Below are positions 17,804 through 26,948 of a stretch of 38,240 nucleotides of DNA, one piece after another. This stretch comes from Puniceicoccales bacterium (lineage in GTDB: Bacteria; Verrucomicrobiota; Verrucomicrobiia; Opitutales; JAIRLM01). The DNA lies in assembly GCA_031275345.1 (NCBI GenBank), contig JAISOW010000004.1, positions 1-38,240 of the forward strand, given 5' to 3'. Position numbers and translations under genes: made by a program. Under the pieces are notes generated by a model. The model was not told the DNA's origin. It made no database searches and saw nothing but the letters and a program-made list of their open reading frames with translations. Within the stretch, counting starts at the first letter, position 1. Every line of letters begins with the position of its first letter.

Positions 17804-19978
17804 ATGGGCAGATTGGTCCTAGGATTTTTGCTGTCCGCTGCCCTTGCCACCGGTTCGGGCACTGCAGCGCTGGCGCCAACCGCCCAAATGCACACGGAAA
17901 CCCTCTACATGGTTCGCTGCCTGGCTGGCGTCCACTATGAACGTCGACCAATTTCTTCCCTGTCCCAGCGGGATATTTTGCTCAACTACCTCGATGAACT
18001 GGATGGCCAGCGGCTATTTTTTCTTCGCTCCGATGTGGATGACATTTTGGCCCGCTACGACCTTACCCTGGACATTTTTCTCAACAGCGGCAGCCTGAAG
18101 CCGGCCTTTGCCATCTACGAAAAATTTAGTGACCGGGCAAATGAACGGCTGAATAGGGTTCAGGAATTGCTAGAAGGTGAATTCGACTTCACAGTGGACG
18201 AATTCTACGAGCCGGATCGCGATGGCGTGGACTGGCCAAAAACTGAAGAAGAAGCGGCAGATCTGTGGCGCAGGCGGCTAAAGTTTGAAATTTTGAACGA
18301 ATTGCTGCTGGCGGACGGGGATGGAGAACGGGTGGACGGCGAGGATTTGGCCCTAGCACGGCCGTGGACGGACGACGATGCCCAGCCGGACAGCGCTGGA
18401 GAAATTTTGGAAGAATTAGACAGGGCGCGGCATTCCCTAAAACGGCGCTATGCCAGACTGCGCAATTCGGTCAACGACGTTGAGCCGACCTTTGTTCAGG
18501 AATTATTTTTGAACAGTGTGGCAGAGCTCTATGATCCACATTCCTCCTTCCTTTCCGCCGACACGATGGAGGACCTGCAAATGTCACTGACCAATTCATT
18601 GGTTGGGATTGGTGCGGTGCTACAGGATGACGACGGCTATTGCCGAGTTGTGGAGATCTATCCCGGCAGCCCTGCGGAACGTTCCGGCCAGCTGCAGGCG
18701 GGGGATCGTATCCTGGCCGTGCAGCAGGGTGACGGCGAGCCACTGGACATCATCGGCATGCGATTGAATCGGGTGGTTAAATTGATTAGAGGGAAAAAGG
18801 GTACGGCGGTGACATTGTACGTACGACCGGCGGACGGAGATCCGGCCGAGCGCAAGGTCATCACGCTCGTGCGGGAAGAAATTCCACTGACCGCACAGCG
18901 GGCCAGGGCCAGGGTTTACCACGTGCCGGGATGGGACGGAATTTCCCTGCCCATCGGCTACGTAAAATTGCCGGCATTCTACGGCGCCAATGAATCGGAT
19001 AGCGGCTCCAACAGCTATTCCGACGTGAAAGAATTGCTGGCAAAGTTGGCAGATGCGGACATCTGCGGCCTCGTGCTGGACCTGCGCGGCAACAGCGGTG
19101 GGCTGCTGGACGAGGCAATTTCCCTCGCCGGACTTTTTTTTCCAGGTGCTCCCGTCGTACAGGTCCGGGATGGCGATGGCCGAATTCAAGTTTTTTGCAA
19201 CCCGTGCTCCACCATTGTCTACCGCGGTCCACTTGTGGTGCTCACTTCCCAACAAAGCATTTCCGCATCCGAAATTTTGGCAGGGGCACTGCAGGGCAAT
19301 GGCCGGGCGCTGGTCATCGGCGATGCCGCCACCTACGGCAAAGGTTCTGTGCAGGCCATCCTTCCCATGGACCGCTCATTTTTGTTTCTAAAAAATGGTC
19401 CTCCGCTGGGAGCGGCCCGCATAACGATTCAAAAATGGTACCTTCCCAATGGCGAATCTATCCAGCGCCGGGGCGTGCTGGCGGACATCGCGCTTCCTTC
19501 CTGCGCCGATGCCCTGTCCATTGGCGAGGCAGACCACGACCATGCCCTTGCCTGGGACAGCATTGCCCCTGTCAACTGGGATCGGCAAAGGATTGCACAG
19601 CTGCTGACCCATCCCGTCACGCCACGGCTTGTGGAATGGCTGCGCAGCAAGAGTGAGGAACGCCATGGCTGGCCGGAGTGGCAATTGCTGGAGGATCGGG
19701 TGGCCCGCTTTGAGAAAAATGTGCAGCAAAAGCAGTTTTTTTTGCAACTGGAAGAGCGACGGCGACAGCGCAGGGAAGAGCAATTGCAGCGCAGGGGATA
19801 TGAGGAACAGGTTCGGCTACTGACAGAAGAAAGCTATCCCTTTGAAGACGTTGCAATCGCAGCAGCCGTTGGACGGACGGATGGAATGAAAGATACTCCC
19901 GAACTGGACGTGCCACTTCGCGAATCTTTGCGCATTTTGATAGACTGGTTTTTTAAAAAAAAGTGCGAGGCTCCGTAA
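17804..19978 (+). CDS. Tail-specific (S41) C-terminal processing protease
   Basis: This periplasmic serine protease of the Prc/CtpA family cleaves exported proteins near their C-terminus. From the ATG at 17804 it begins with a signal peptide (MGRLVLGFLLSAALATGS). It then has an N-terminal helical domain with the YLDELDGQRLFFLRSDVD segment, a PDZ domain at about 265-342 (SPAERSGQLQAGDRILAV) and the protease core. The catalytic dyad is Ser487 in SISASEILAG and Lys513 in TYGKGSVQ. About 724 residues suit the larger Prc-type proteins, and the charged C-terminal tail is normal for them. A start at 17621 is possible but less likely. Its stop overlaps the prmC start (TAATG). Confidence 0.93.
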   Translation: MGRLVLGFLLSAALATGSGTAALAPTAQMHTETLYMVRCLAGVHYERRPISSLSQRDILLNYLDELDGQRLFFLRSDVDDILARYDLTLDIFLNSGSLKPAFAIYEKFSDRANERLNRVQELLEGEFDFTVDEFYEPDRDGVDWPKTEEEAADLWRRRLKFEILNELLLADGDGERVDGEDLALARPWTDDDAQPDSAGEILEELDRARHSLKRRYARLRNSVNDVEPTFVQELFLNSVAELYDPHSSFLSADTMEDLQMSLTNSLVGIGAVLQDDDGYCRVVEIYPGSPAERSGQLQAGDRILAVQQGDGEPLDIIGMRLNRVVKLIRGKKGTAVTLYVRPADGDPAERKVITLVREEIPLTAQRARARVYHVPGWDGISLPIGYVKLPAFYGANESDSGSNSYSDVKELLAKLADADICGLVLDLRGNSGGLLDEAISLAGLFFPGAPVVQVRDGDGRIQVFCNPCSTIVYRGPLVVLTSQQSISASEILAGALQGNGRALVIGDAATYGKGSVQAILPMDRSFLFLKNGPPLGAARITIQKWYLPNGESIQRRGVLADIALPSCADALSIGEADHDHALAWDSIAPVNWDRQRIAQLLTHPVTPRLVEWLRSKSEERHGWPEWQLLEDRVARFEKNVQQKQFFLQLEERRRQRREEQLQRRGYEEQVRLLTEESYPFEDVAIAAAVGRTDGMKDTPELDVPLRESLRILIDWFFKKKCEAP

Positions 19979-20940
19979 TGAAGGTCGGGACGGTGGCGGA
20001 CGGTTCCGGTGGAATGGCCAACGCCGAAAGGACGGTGGTCGAAATGCTGTCGCTGGGGGAGGAACGGCTACGGCAGGCAGGTGTGCCGGATGCGGCCGTG
20101 GATTGCCAGTGGCTAATGGCGGCGGCATTGCACTGTTCCCGCACAGAACTTGCCCTGCGCCGCCGAGAAGTTGTGCAAGGCGAAGAGCGGCTGAACTGGG
20201 AGCGATTTTTGGAAAAACGGTCACAACGCATTCCTCTACAACATATTTTAAAAAAAATGTCCTTTGCCGAACTGACCATTGCCGTCGATGGTCGAGCCCT
20301 CATTCCACGGCCCGAAACGGAGGAGTTGACAACGGCATTGGTCAGATGTAATCCGTCGCCACGCCGCATCCTGGACCTGGGTACGGGTTCCGGTGCCTGC
20401 ATCCTTGCCCTGGGAACCGCATTTCCTGATGCGACCTTGACAGCAGTCGACAACGATGCTGCTGCGCTGCAACTGGCCCATGAAAATGCCGTACTCTGCG
20501 GATTGGATGGACGAATTTGCTGGCAACTGTCGGATTGGTTTTCCCAGCTGGATGGAACATGGGATCTCATCGTTGCCAACCCGCCCTATCTGTCGCAGGA
20601 AGAATGGGAAACATGTGCCGACGAAGTGCGTCTGTTTGATCCTCGCCAGGCACTTGTCAGTGGCTGTGGCGGCATGGCGGATGGGCAGCGCATTTTGTCG
20701 GATGGAATCTTTTTCATCGATCCATTCGGTATCCTTGCCATGGAAATTGGCCAGGGACAGGGGCAAAAATTGAAAAGTTTTGCAAAAAAACAGGGCTGGC
20801 GATGGGTTGCAGTGGCCAAGGACCTTGCCGGGCAGGATCGTTTTTTGTTTGCAGCCCAGTCCACCACCATGCGACTGTCTCGCTGGCCAAATCTTTTCCA
20901 CGCTGCGACAAATTTGACTTGCATCAGGACGTGTGCCTAA
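19978..20940 (+). CDS. prmC: Release factor glutamine methyltransferase
   Basis: PrmC (HemK) methylates the Gln of the GGQ motif in RF1 and RF2 with S-adenosylmethionine. The N-terminal helical domain is followed by LIPRPETEEL, the SAM-binding ILDLGTGSGACILAL, and the catalytic NPPY at 201-204. It starts by a 1-nt overlap with the protease stop. The C-terminus continues past the fold with a short poorly conserved tail (SRWPNLFHAATNL). A GTG at 19963 would add five residues. Proximity to prfB links the enzyme with its substrate. Confidence 0.95.
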   Translation: MKVGTVADGSGGMANAERTVVEMLSLGEERLRQAGVPDAAVDCQWLMAAALHCSRTELALRRREVVQGEERLNWERFLEKRSQRIPLQHILKKMSFAELTIAVDGRALIPRPETEELTTALVRCNPSPRRILDLGTGSGACILALGTAFPDATLTAVDNDAAALQLAHENAVLCGLDGRICWQLSDWFSQLDGTWDLIVANPPYLSQEEWETCADEVRLFDPRQALVSGCGGMADGQRILSDGIFFIDPFGILAMEIGQGQGQKLKSFAKKQGWRWVAVAKDLAGQDRFLFAAQSTTMRLSRWPNLFHAATNLTCIRTCA

Positions 20941-20959
20941 AAAAACGGGACGGGCGGCA

Positions 20960-21427
20960 ATGGACGGATGGGATGAGCTGTACCAGGCCATTATTCTGGA
21001 GCACAACCGCAGTCCGCAAAATTTTGGCCCACTGATTCCAGCGGATCGGCGGGTCAGTGGTCGCAATGCTTCCTGTGGCGATGAAATCTTTTTGGACCTG
21101 CGCTTTTTGGAAAATCGGATCGCTGCCATCCAATTTTTTGGCGAAGGCTGTGCCATTTCCCGGGCATCCGCATCCCTGCTCACCCTTGCGGTTCTCAATA
21201 GGACGCGGCAGGAGGCGGAAGAAATTGCCAGGGAAATGGTGGCACTTTTGGCGGAAGGCGGAGAAATTTCAAATCAACTGCGCCAGCATCTTGGCCAGCG
21301 GGCAGCACTGCTGGGGGTGCGGAATTTTCCCCTGCGCATTCGCTGTGCCACCCTCGCCTGGCATGCCCTGCTGGATGGACTGGACGGGGAGCCAAACGAT
21401 CGGCGAGCGTCAAAAACGGGCACCTAG
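20960..21427 (+). CDS. sufU: SufU-type iron-sulfur scaffold/sulfurtransferase
   Basis: SufU proteins accept sulfur from the SufS cysteine desulfurase, using a zinc site, in Fe-S cluster assembly. The order matches the family: ELYQAIILEHNRSPQNFG, then Cys39 with Asp41 in SCGDEI, Cys64 in GEGCAISRASAS, and Cys129 in RCATLAWHAL. These positions agree closely with the zinc ligands of Bacillus SufU. The start at 20960 fits the family; a GTG at 20933 would overlap prmC. No sufS, sufB, sufC or sufD lies in the window, so partners must be elsewhere. Confidence 0.9.
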   Translation: MDGWDELYQAIILEHNRSPQNFGPLIPADRRVSGRNASCGDEIFLDLRFLENRIAAIQFFGEGCAISRASASLLTLAVLNRTRQEAEEIAREMVALLAEGGEISNQLRQHLGQRAALLGVRNFPLRIRCATLAWHALLDGLDGEPNDRRASKTGT

Positions 21428-21514
21428 CGGAGAAAACGGGCACCTGTCCTGGAAAGAACTGCGAAAATTTTTCAAAAATTTGGCCAAGTTGACTGGCGCA
21501 AAAAAAAATTTTGA

Positions 21515-21907
21515 ATGGTCTCCACAAAATGCTTGGCCCGTAAAATTTCTCTTGTCGCACGGCACAAAATTTTCAGCATCGATCCAGTGGAAAGTGTGGA
21601 ATCTGGGGGGAACAGATGGTTGGTTTCCGTTATTCGCACGGGCGGTGACTGGGATGTGCCGGCTGTAAAGACGCTCGTGCAGCTAGGATTTTGCCAAGAA
21701 TTAGAAGTAGAAGGGCAGCCGATTCCGACACCAAAGCACGTGTTCGTAAAATACGACTACGGCGACAATCCGGCCGCGATTCGGGATTCGGTCCTGAATA
21801 GGATCGAGCCATTCAACAAAAAAAATCCAAATATCAAAACCTACGTTGTTGTAACGGAAGATCTTGTCCCGCTCATTGAGTCCTATGGCGCGGAGACAAA
21901 AAAATAG
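21515..21907 (+). CDS. Hypothetical protein
   Basis: I do not recognise this 130-residue protein. A TGA stands directly before the ATG, so the gene cannot start further upstream; no ribosome-binding site is evident. Composition is protein-like, with a beta-rich first half (RWLVSVIRTGGDWDVPAVKTLV) and a probable helix-strand end (NPNIKTYVVVTEDLVPLIESYG). There is no signal peptide or membrane segment. It follows sufU by 87 bp, with an A/T hairpin (AAATTTTT-C-AAAAATTT) between them. Confidence 0.6.
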   Translation: MVSTKCLARKISLVARHKIFSIDPVESVESGGNRWLVSVIRTGGDWDVPAVKTLVQLGFCQELEVEGQPIPTPKHVFVKYDYGDNPAAIRDSVLNRIEPFNKKNPNIKTYVVVTEDLVPLIESYGAETKK

Positions 21908-21978
21908 GAAGGTCCGGCCTAGTTTTTATTTGGCAACGTCTGGTGTCCACCCCTCGGCGCCAGAGTGGATGGTGATCG

Positions 21979-22293
21979 CTAAGCGCGCGCGGCGTTTGGT
22001 TGCATTGCCAGCAAAGGCGGTAGGAAACCTAGCAACAGCGGCGTCACATGGCGCAATATTGTGCAGTCCAGCTTCCAGCGGATGGCATCGTTGATCTCCC
22101 GGATTTTTCCCATCTCCACCGAAAGAATGATGGCAGCGGTCCTGGCTGCGATCTGCCCAACTCCCAACATAGCCGTCCTGTTTGCGTCATTTTTTCGTTC
22201 AACGGTGGCATGGCAGGAGTCCTGCACCATACCCACCGAATCTAACCCTAGCTCCATGAGGATTCCGTTAGCATGGAACTTCTGGAGGTGCAA
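21979..22293 (-). pseudogene. Possible remnant of an IS110-type transposase
   Basis: The frame encodes a segment reading AMLGVGQIAARTAAIILSVE followed by MGKIREINDAIRW. This resembles the GxGxxTA...EIGDI..F block in the C-terminal part of IS110-family transposases. The usual downstream GLVP / Cys / Ser region is missing and is replaced by unrelated sequence, and the N-terminal DEDD domain is absent. It sits in the 466-bp gap between the hypothetical gene and the Inc-like gene. No flanking repeats were recognised. The similarity is short, so this is a tentative call. Confidence 0.35.
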
Positions 22294-22373
22294 GGTAAAA
22301 CTTCAGCGGTTTAGGCCCCGGATCCATCTGCCTGGCCAATGCATTGCACTGGCCAGCGAAGAAGAATTGCCAA

Positions 22374-24764
22374 TCACTTGGGCAGGTTGGAGTTGACCTG
22401 GTCTGATCCCGTGGTTGGTCCTTCCGTATCCTTCCACACATTGGCATCCTTTGCTTTAGCGATGGTTGCGGACGGAGTGCCTGATTTGAACTCGAGATTG
22501 GACGCCCCGACGCCACTTACACCACCTTTCACAGATTTAAAAGGATTCCTTGATGAATTGGGATTGACCTTAACAGACATTGGAACAGATCCCGTAGTAG
22601 GCTCTGGGAGCACCATCTCTTTGGGGTCGGTTGTGAGTTCTATGGCTTTGAAGTCGTCTTCTTGCCGACCACCCAATAAGCCACTCTTTTTTACATTAAA
22701 AACGGTTTTGACCAGGAAATTTGCCCTATTGCGGGCCTTCTGATCGATTGAGGAACGTCCGGCCAGGAATTCCGGCCGCCGGTTTCCCCCTCCCGAGGAC
22801 AACTGAACTCCATTGTATTCAGCCATTTTTTGGCAGCATTCTTCTATTGTAACCAAAGCTTTCTCTTTTTCTTTCATAGGAAGACCATTAATTGCCCCTG
22901 CGACAGCTCTGTACGTAGCGTCGTCGCCGTATAGCAGAAGGACGCCCAATGCGCAAAGTGATGGCTCGCCAGATTTTTCCAGGACAGCAGAGAACATGTT
23001 GCTACTCAGAGTAAAATTTTGTTCATTAGAAACAACATTGTCCTGAGCCTCAGTGCTAGGCGCTTCGTTGGCACCGTCTGAAGATTTGCCTTCAGATTTA
23101 GGGACAAGCACCATGTCGCGGAGGGCGAGCCAAATGTCGGGATTTTCATTTGCTCCGAGCCCCATGGAAATAAAATGGCTGTAACCCACGTTACCCATTG
23201 CCATTCCGGAAGTATTTAAAATTTCCTTCACATCCATCACTTTCAGCAACTTGAGAGCTTCAGTGACCATGCTGCCATGCATATTTGAATTCATTGTCCG
23301 CCCGGCACACACCCTAAAAAGTGCTCCTAGCAGGGAAACACCTCCAATGTAGTTCCGAAGAAATGCATTCTTCTTAACTTTTTCATTAGAAAACTTTTTA
23401 ATAATAGTATTGAGAAGCTTCAAAGCATCCATCGTCAGTTCTGGGCTCCCGCTCGAGCACACATGACCCAATAAACATTGGAAAAGTCCATCAGAATCTC
23501 CCGCTTCCTTCAAGATCTTAGACAGGTCATCTTGGGATAGGATATTCTGTTCCACAGCAATGGTGAGCAATTGCAGCATATTCTGCACACCTGCCCCTTT
23601 CAAATGAAGAAGCGCTATCTGGACAATGGAATATTTTTTAAAAAAGCTACCAAAAGACTTTTTGGTGAGAAACTTTCTCAGTGCTTCATTTGAAGGTTTT
23701 TTACCTGTGGTACCTGAGGGGCCGCTGACAGGCACAGAATCCTTCACAACCGAACTGATACAATTCTTTAACGCATTTTGCACCTCTCCTATAGTGGATC
23801 TGGAATAAGAAAAATCGCTTCCCGACGTCTGCTCTGGCAAATCAGCAAAAGCTTCCACTAAATTGTTAAGTAAATCGTTAATTATTCCTTCGCCTTTGCG
23901 CTCTTCTTTTGGTTTAGTCTGTACAGATTCATGCATTGCCGTTGAAGTTTGGTTGAAATACAAACCGCGAATATGATTCTGCACATCGTTCATCGGAATG
24001 AACGCGACGGGGTAGCATGGTGCATCACTTTTGGGCTTATTCTTCTCAATTGACGGTCCTTTTTCTTCGCTTTCAGTCGTCGCTGAACTCTTACTCAGTG
24101 CGCCGCCGTCAATAAATTGCGGATCTATGGGAGAAGTAGTTAATGCGGGTTGTTTATCTTCAGGAATTCCGGATTTATCTTTCTCTTTAATGTCTGATCC
24201 ACTCCTGCCGGAGCTCGAATCTTTGGGTTCATTACTAAGCTCTAATTGTTTATCTTCAGGATTTATTTCGGATTCCCCCTCATTCTTTTTGAACTCCTCT
24301 TTCTTTTTAAGGCCTAGGTTTTCCTCTTCAGGCTTTATTTCGGATTTCTTATTTAAAGAGTCTAATTCTTCATTTGATTTATTTCCTGAATCTGGCCTAT
24401 TATCTTCTTCACTTTCAGACTTTAAGTTTTTAGGCTCTGGGTCTTCGGGTTTCTTATCAGGCTCAGGTTGTTCATTTTCTCGTGCTTCACTCAGTTTCTT
24501 GTTATCACACACATATTTGACAAAACTGGCAGTCAGAACAACTAAACTGCCAAGCAGGAGGGCGCAACAGACAAAGACGACATAGAGTGGACAAAATGAC
24601 TGCAAAATAGCGGAAACAATTGCAGCAGCAATGCACACGGGGACGGTGAAAACAGTCAAAATGAGGCCTATTTGTATCATGGCCTTATCTTTTTTTACAT
24701 TACCTTCTAGTTTTGAAACAGCGCTATTTTGGTCAAGAGGGCTGACCATACTTTTGGTTTCCAT
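22374..24764 (-). CDS. Inc-like membrane-hairpin protein, putative effector
   Basis: No family is recognised. From the ATG at 24764 (about 796 residues) the short N-terminus (about 28 residues) is followed by two adjacent hydrophobic segments, about 30-52 and 58-81, separated by a short turn. This bilobed layout is the hallmark of chlamydial inclusion-membrane proteins. Residues 90-240 are Lys/Glu/Ser-rich with three imperfect repeats (SEIKPEEENLGL, SEINPEDKQLEL, SGIPEDKQPAL). A long helix-rich part follows, about 330-560, and then a Ser/Gly/Pro-rich tail. The helical part could be an ARM/HEAT-like solenoid. Base composition is more AT-rich than the flanking genes, suggesting transfer or relaxed selection. 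The start is uncertain (24770 is also possible) and lacks a clear ribosome-binding site. Secretion to the host is inference. Confidence 0.65.
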   Translation of the reverse strand: METKSMVSPLDQNSAVSKLEGNVKKDKAMIQIGLILTVFTVPVCIAAAIVSAILQSFCPLYVVFVCCALLLGSLVVLTASFVKYVCDNKKLSEARENEQPEPDKKPEDPEPKNLKSESEEDNRPDSGNKSNEELDSLNKKSEIKPEEENLGLKKKEEFKKNEGESEINPEDKQLELSNEPKDSSSGRSGSDIKEKDKSGIPEDKQPALTTSPIDPQFIDGGALSKSSATTESEEKGPSIEKNKPKSDAPCYPVAFIPMNDVQNHIRGLYFNQTSTAMHESVQTKPKEERKGEGIINDLLNNLVEAFADLPEQTSGSDFSYSRSTIGEVQNALKNCISSVVKDSVPVSGPSGTTGKKPSNEALRKFLTKKSFGSFFKKYSIVQIALLHLKGAGVQNMLQLLTIAVEQNILSQDDLSKILKEAGDSDGLFQCLLGHVCSSGSPELTMDALKLLNTIIKKFSNEKVKKNAFLRNYIGGVSLLGALFRVCAGRTMNSNMHGSMVTEALKLLKVMDVKEILNTSGMAMGNVGYSHFISMGLGANENPDIWLALRDMVLVPKSEGKSSDGANEAPSTEAQDNVVSNEQNFTLSSNMFSAVLEKSGEPSLCALGVLLLYGDDATYRAVAGAINGLPMKEKEKALVTIEECCQKMAEYNGVQLSSGGGNRRPEFLAGRSSIDQKARNRANFLVKTVFNVKKSGLLGGRQEDDFKAIELTTDPKEMVLPEPTTGSVPMSVKVNPNSSRNPFKSVKGGVSGVGASNLEFKSGTPSATIAKAKDANVWKDTEGPTTGSDQVNSNLPK

Positions 24765-24980
24765 GATCATTAGAGTAAAAAAATGACAAACGGCAGATGT
24801 CAATTTTTTTTGCAAAAAAAATGTTTTTGCCAAATGGCGGAATGGAACTGCACCGGGCAGCAAATTTTCTTTCGGCCGAAGTTTTAGTGGTCGCGATGCT
24901 CCTTCCCCGGCCACGAAGCCTAAAAAACTCGGCGAAATTTCGTTTACTTTTTCCCACTACAGCCGCTAACTAGCCCCCAG

Positions 24981-26252
24981 ATGATGGCAACGGAAGACGG
25001 TATGGATGGGGGTTTGGAGGGAAATGTGCTGGTGGCCCAGTCCGGCGGTCCGACGGTGGTAATCAATTCTTCTCTGGCTGGGGTGGTCCAAGAATCGCTC
25101 AACCACGGGTGCATCGGAGAAGTTTATGGCGCGCTCAATGGCCTGCGCGGCATCGCAAATGGCCACCTCGTTGACCTGGCAGCCGAATCCCAGCACGTCA
25201 TCCGAGGCCTACGCCATACGCCGGGGACAGCACTTGGCAGCTGCCGCTTCCGATTCCAGCCGTCGGACCTGGAAAACGCCTTCCAGGTCATGCGGTCCCA
25301 TGGCATTCACTATCTTTTTCTCATCGGCGGCAACGGTTCCCAGATTGCCGTCCAGCTACTGGGGGAGCATGCCGCCAAGATTGGCTACCCACTGCGGGCA
25401 ATCGGCATTCCCAAGACAATCGACAATGACCTGGCCATCACCGACCATTCCCCCGGCTACGGCAGTGTGGTAAAATACGTGGCCACAACGGCCCGGGAAA
25501 TTGCCATCGATGACCAATCCATGGGTGACTACAACCTGGTCTCCATCATCGAGGTCATGGGTCGCGACGCCGGATGGATTGCCGCCGGCTCCGTCCTGGC
25601 ACGCCACATGGGCACGCCATTCGACGCACCTCACCTCATCTACATTCCGGAGCGGCCATTCAACGACGGTGAATTTTTGACATCGGTGCAGCGGGTACTG
25701 GAAAACAATCGCTACTGTTTGGTTGTCGTGGCGGAAGGAATTCGCAATGCGGCCGGCGACTATGTGCGCACCAGCGGCATCAAGGACCCACTTGGCCGTA
25801 CGGAGCTGGGCGGTGCCGCCGAACATTTACAATTCTTGGTGGAGCAGCACTTGAAGATTAAGGCCCGCACAACCAAGCTCGGCATTGCCCAGCGGGCGGC
25901 TGCCCACTGTGCCTCCCTGCGGGACAACGAAGAAGCATTCCAGTGCGGCGTGCGAGCTGTGCAGGCGGCCGTTGCTGGCGCAACCGGCAAGATGGTGACA
26001 ATTGTGCGGGAAAACGACTCTCCCTACACCGTAAGCTACGCATTGGCAGATCTGGCGGACGTTGCCGGAAAAGTGCGAAAATTTCCCGATGCCTGGATCG
26101 ACGAGTCCGGCTCCATGATTTCTTCCAATTTTTTTCGCTACGTGTCCCCCCTCATCCAGGGTGAAATGGAAGTCCCCTACAAGGGCGGCGTAGCAGAGTA
26201 CGTCCACCTGCAAGGTGGAAAACAGTTTGAGACAAATTCCGGGCAGCGGTAA
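24981..26252 (+). CDS. pfp: Phosphofructokinase, PPi-type by key Lys
   Basis: The enzyme phosphorylates fructose-6-phosphate, reversibly if pyrophosphate is the donor. The N-terminal nucleotide/PPi loop is VAQSGGPTVVINSS. The motif PKTIDND at 144-150 has Lys at the position that is Gly in bacterial ATP enzymes, a mark of PPi users. The motif at 116-120 is GGNGS: PPi enzymes usually have GGDDS and ATP enzymes GGDGS, so this combination is mixed. MGRDAGW is present. About 423 residues fits the short PPi-dependent type. Several ATGs (24981, 24984, 24999) could be the start, none with a good ribosome-binding site. A membrane pyrophosphatase in the window supports PPi-based metabolism. Confidence 0.88.
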   Translation: MMATEDGMDGGLEGNVLVAQSGGPTVVINSSLAGVVQESLNHGCIGEVYGALNGLRGIANGHLVDLAAESQHVIRGLRHTPGTALGSCRFRFQPSDLENAFQVMRSHGIHYLFLIGGNGSQIAVQLLGEHAAKIGYPLRAIGIPKTIDNDLAITDHSPGYGSVVKYVATTAREIAIDDQSMGDYNLVSIIEVMGRDAGWIAAGSVLARHMGTPFDAPHLIYIPERPFNDGEFLTSVQRVLENNRYCLVVVAEGIRNAAGDYVRTSGIKDPLGRTELGGAAEHLQFLVEQHLKIKARTTKLGIAQRAAAHCASLRDNEEAFQCGVRAVQAAVAGATGKMVTIVRENDSPYTVSYALADLADVAGKVRKFPDAWIDESGSMISSNFFRYVSPLIQGEMEVPYKGGVAEYVHLQGGKQFETNSGQR

Positions 26253-26318
26253 AAAAATGGCCTTGCCCATCATTTTCTCCTTTACACTTCGCCGCCACTT
26301 TTCTTGCATGGCAGCGCT

Positions 26319-26948
26319 ATGCCGTTCTCAGCCGTGCTGTCTGCCTTTGTAAAATTACTCATCATTGCCAATCCGGCATCGGGGATTCCCCTATTGCTGG
26401 CATTTACCCAAGGACAGACCACAAGAGAACGGACGCGGGCAGCTGCCGTCGCCTGTTCCGTCGCCTTTGGTGTCCTGGCGGTAATTGCAGTCAGTGGCAT
26501 GTGGGTTTTCCATCTGTTTGGCGTCTCCCTTCAGGCCTTCAAAATTGCCGGTGGCAGCTACCTCATGTTGGTAAGCATTCCCATGCTCGTGGACGAAGGG
26601 TCGACAAAGGCAAAATCGAATGAACCATCAGCCATTCTCAAAAAAGATTTTGCGGTAACTCCGCTTGGCATTCCCATCATCTGCGGCCCTGGCATGATCT
26701 CCACGACGTTGCTGGTTGGCAGCGACTATCCAGGAATGGTCGGCACGGCTGGTCTCTTGGTGGCAATTGCCCTCGCCCTTGGCTCATTCTTCCTTTTGCT
26801 CTGGCTAGCCTCCATCTACTCGAAGCACATCAGCGACTTTGTCCTCACCCTGGCCGGCCGCTTGACCGGCATCTTCGTCGCGGCCATTGGCCTGCTCATC
26901 GCATTGAGCGGCATTGGCATGTTTTTGGAAAAAGGTTCCGCCCTGTGA
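26319..26948 (+). CDS. MarC-family integral membrane protein
   Basis: The 209-residue polytopic protein has about six hydrophobic segments and family signatures at the N-terminus (FVKLLIIANPASGIPLLLAFT) and in the centre (TPLGIPIICGPGMISTTLL). The function of MarC proteins is not established; an early link to multiple antibiotic resistance was not upheld. I chose the ATG at 26319 because the preceding TTG gives a non-hydrophobic extension. It follows pfp by 66 bp on the same strand. Its 3' end overlaps the next gene, on the opposite strand, by 144 bp. Confidence 0.9.
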   Translation: MPFSAVLSAFVKLLIIANPASGIPLLLAFTQGQTTRERTRAAAVACSVAFGVLAVIAVSGMWVFHLFGVSLQAFKIAGGSYLMLVSIPMLVDEGSTKAKSNEPSAILKKDFAVTPLGIPIICGPGMISTTLLVGSDYPGMVGTAGLLVAIALALGSFFLLLWLASIYSKHISDFVLTLAGRLTGIFVAAIGLLIALSGIGMFLEKGSAL

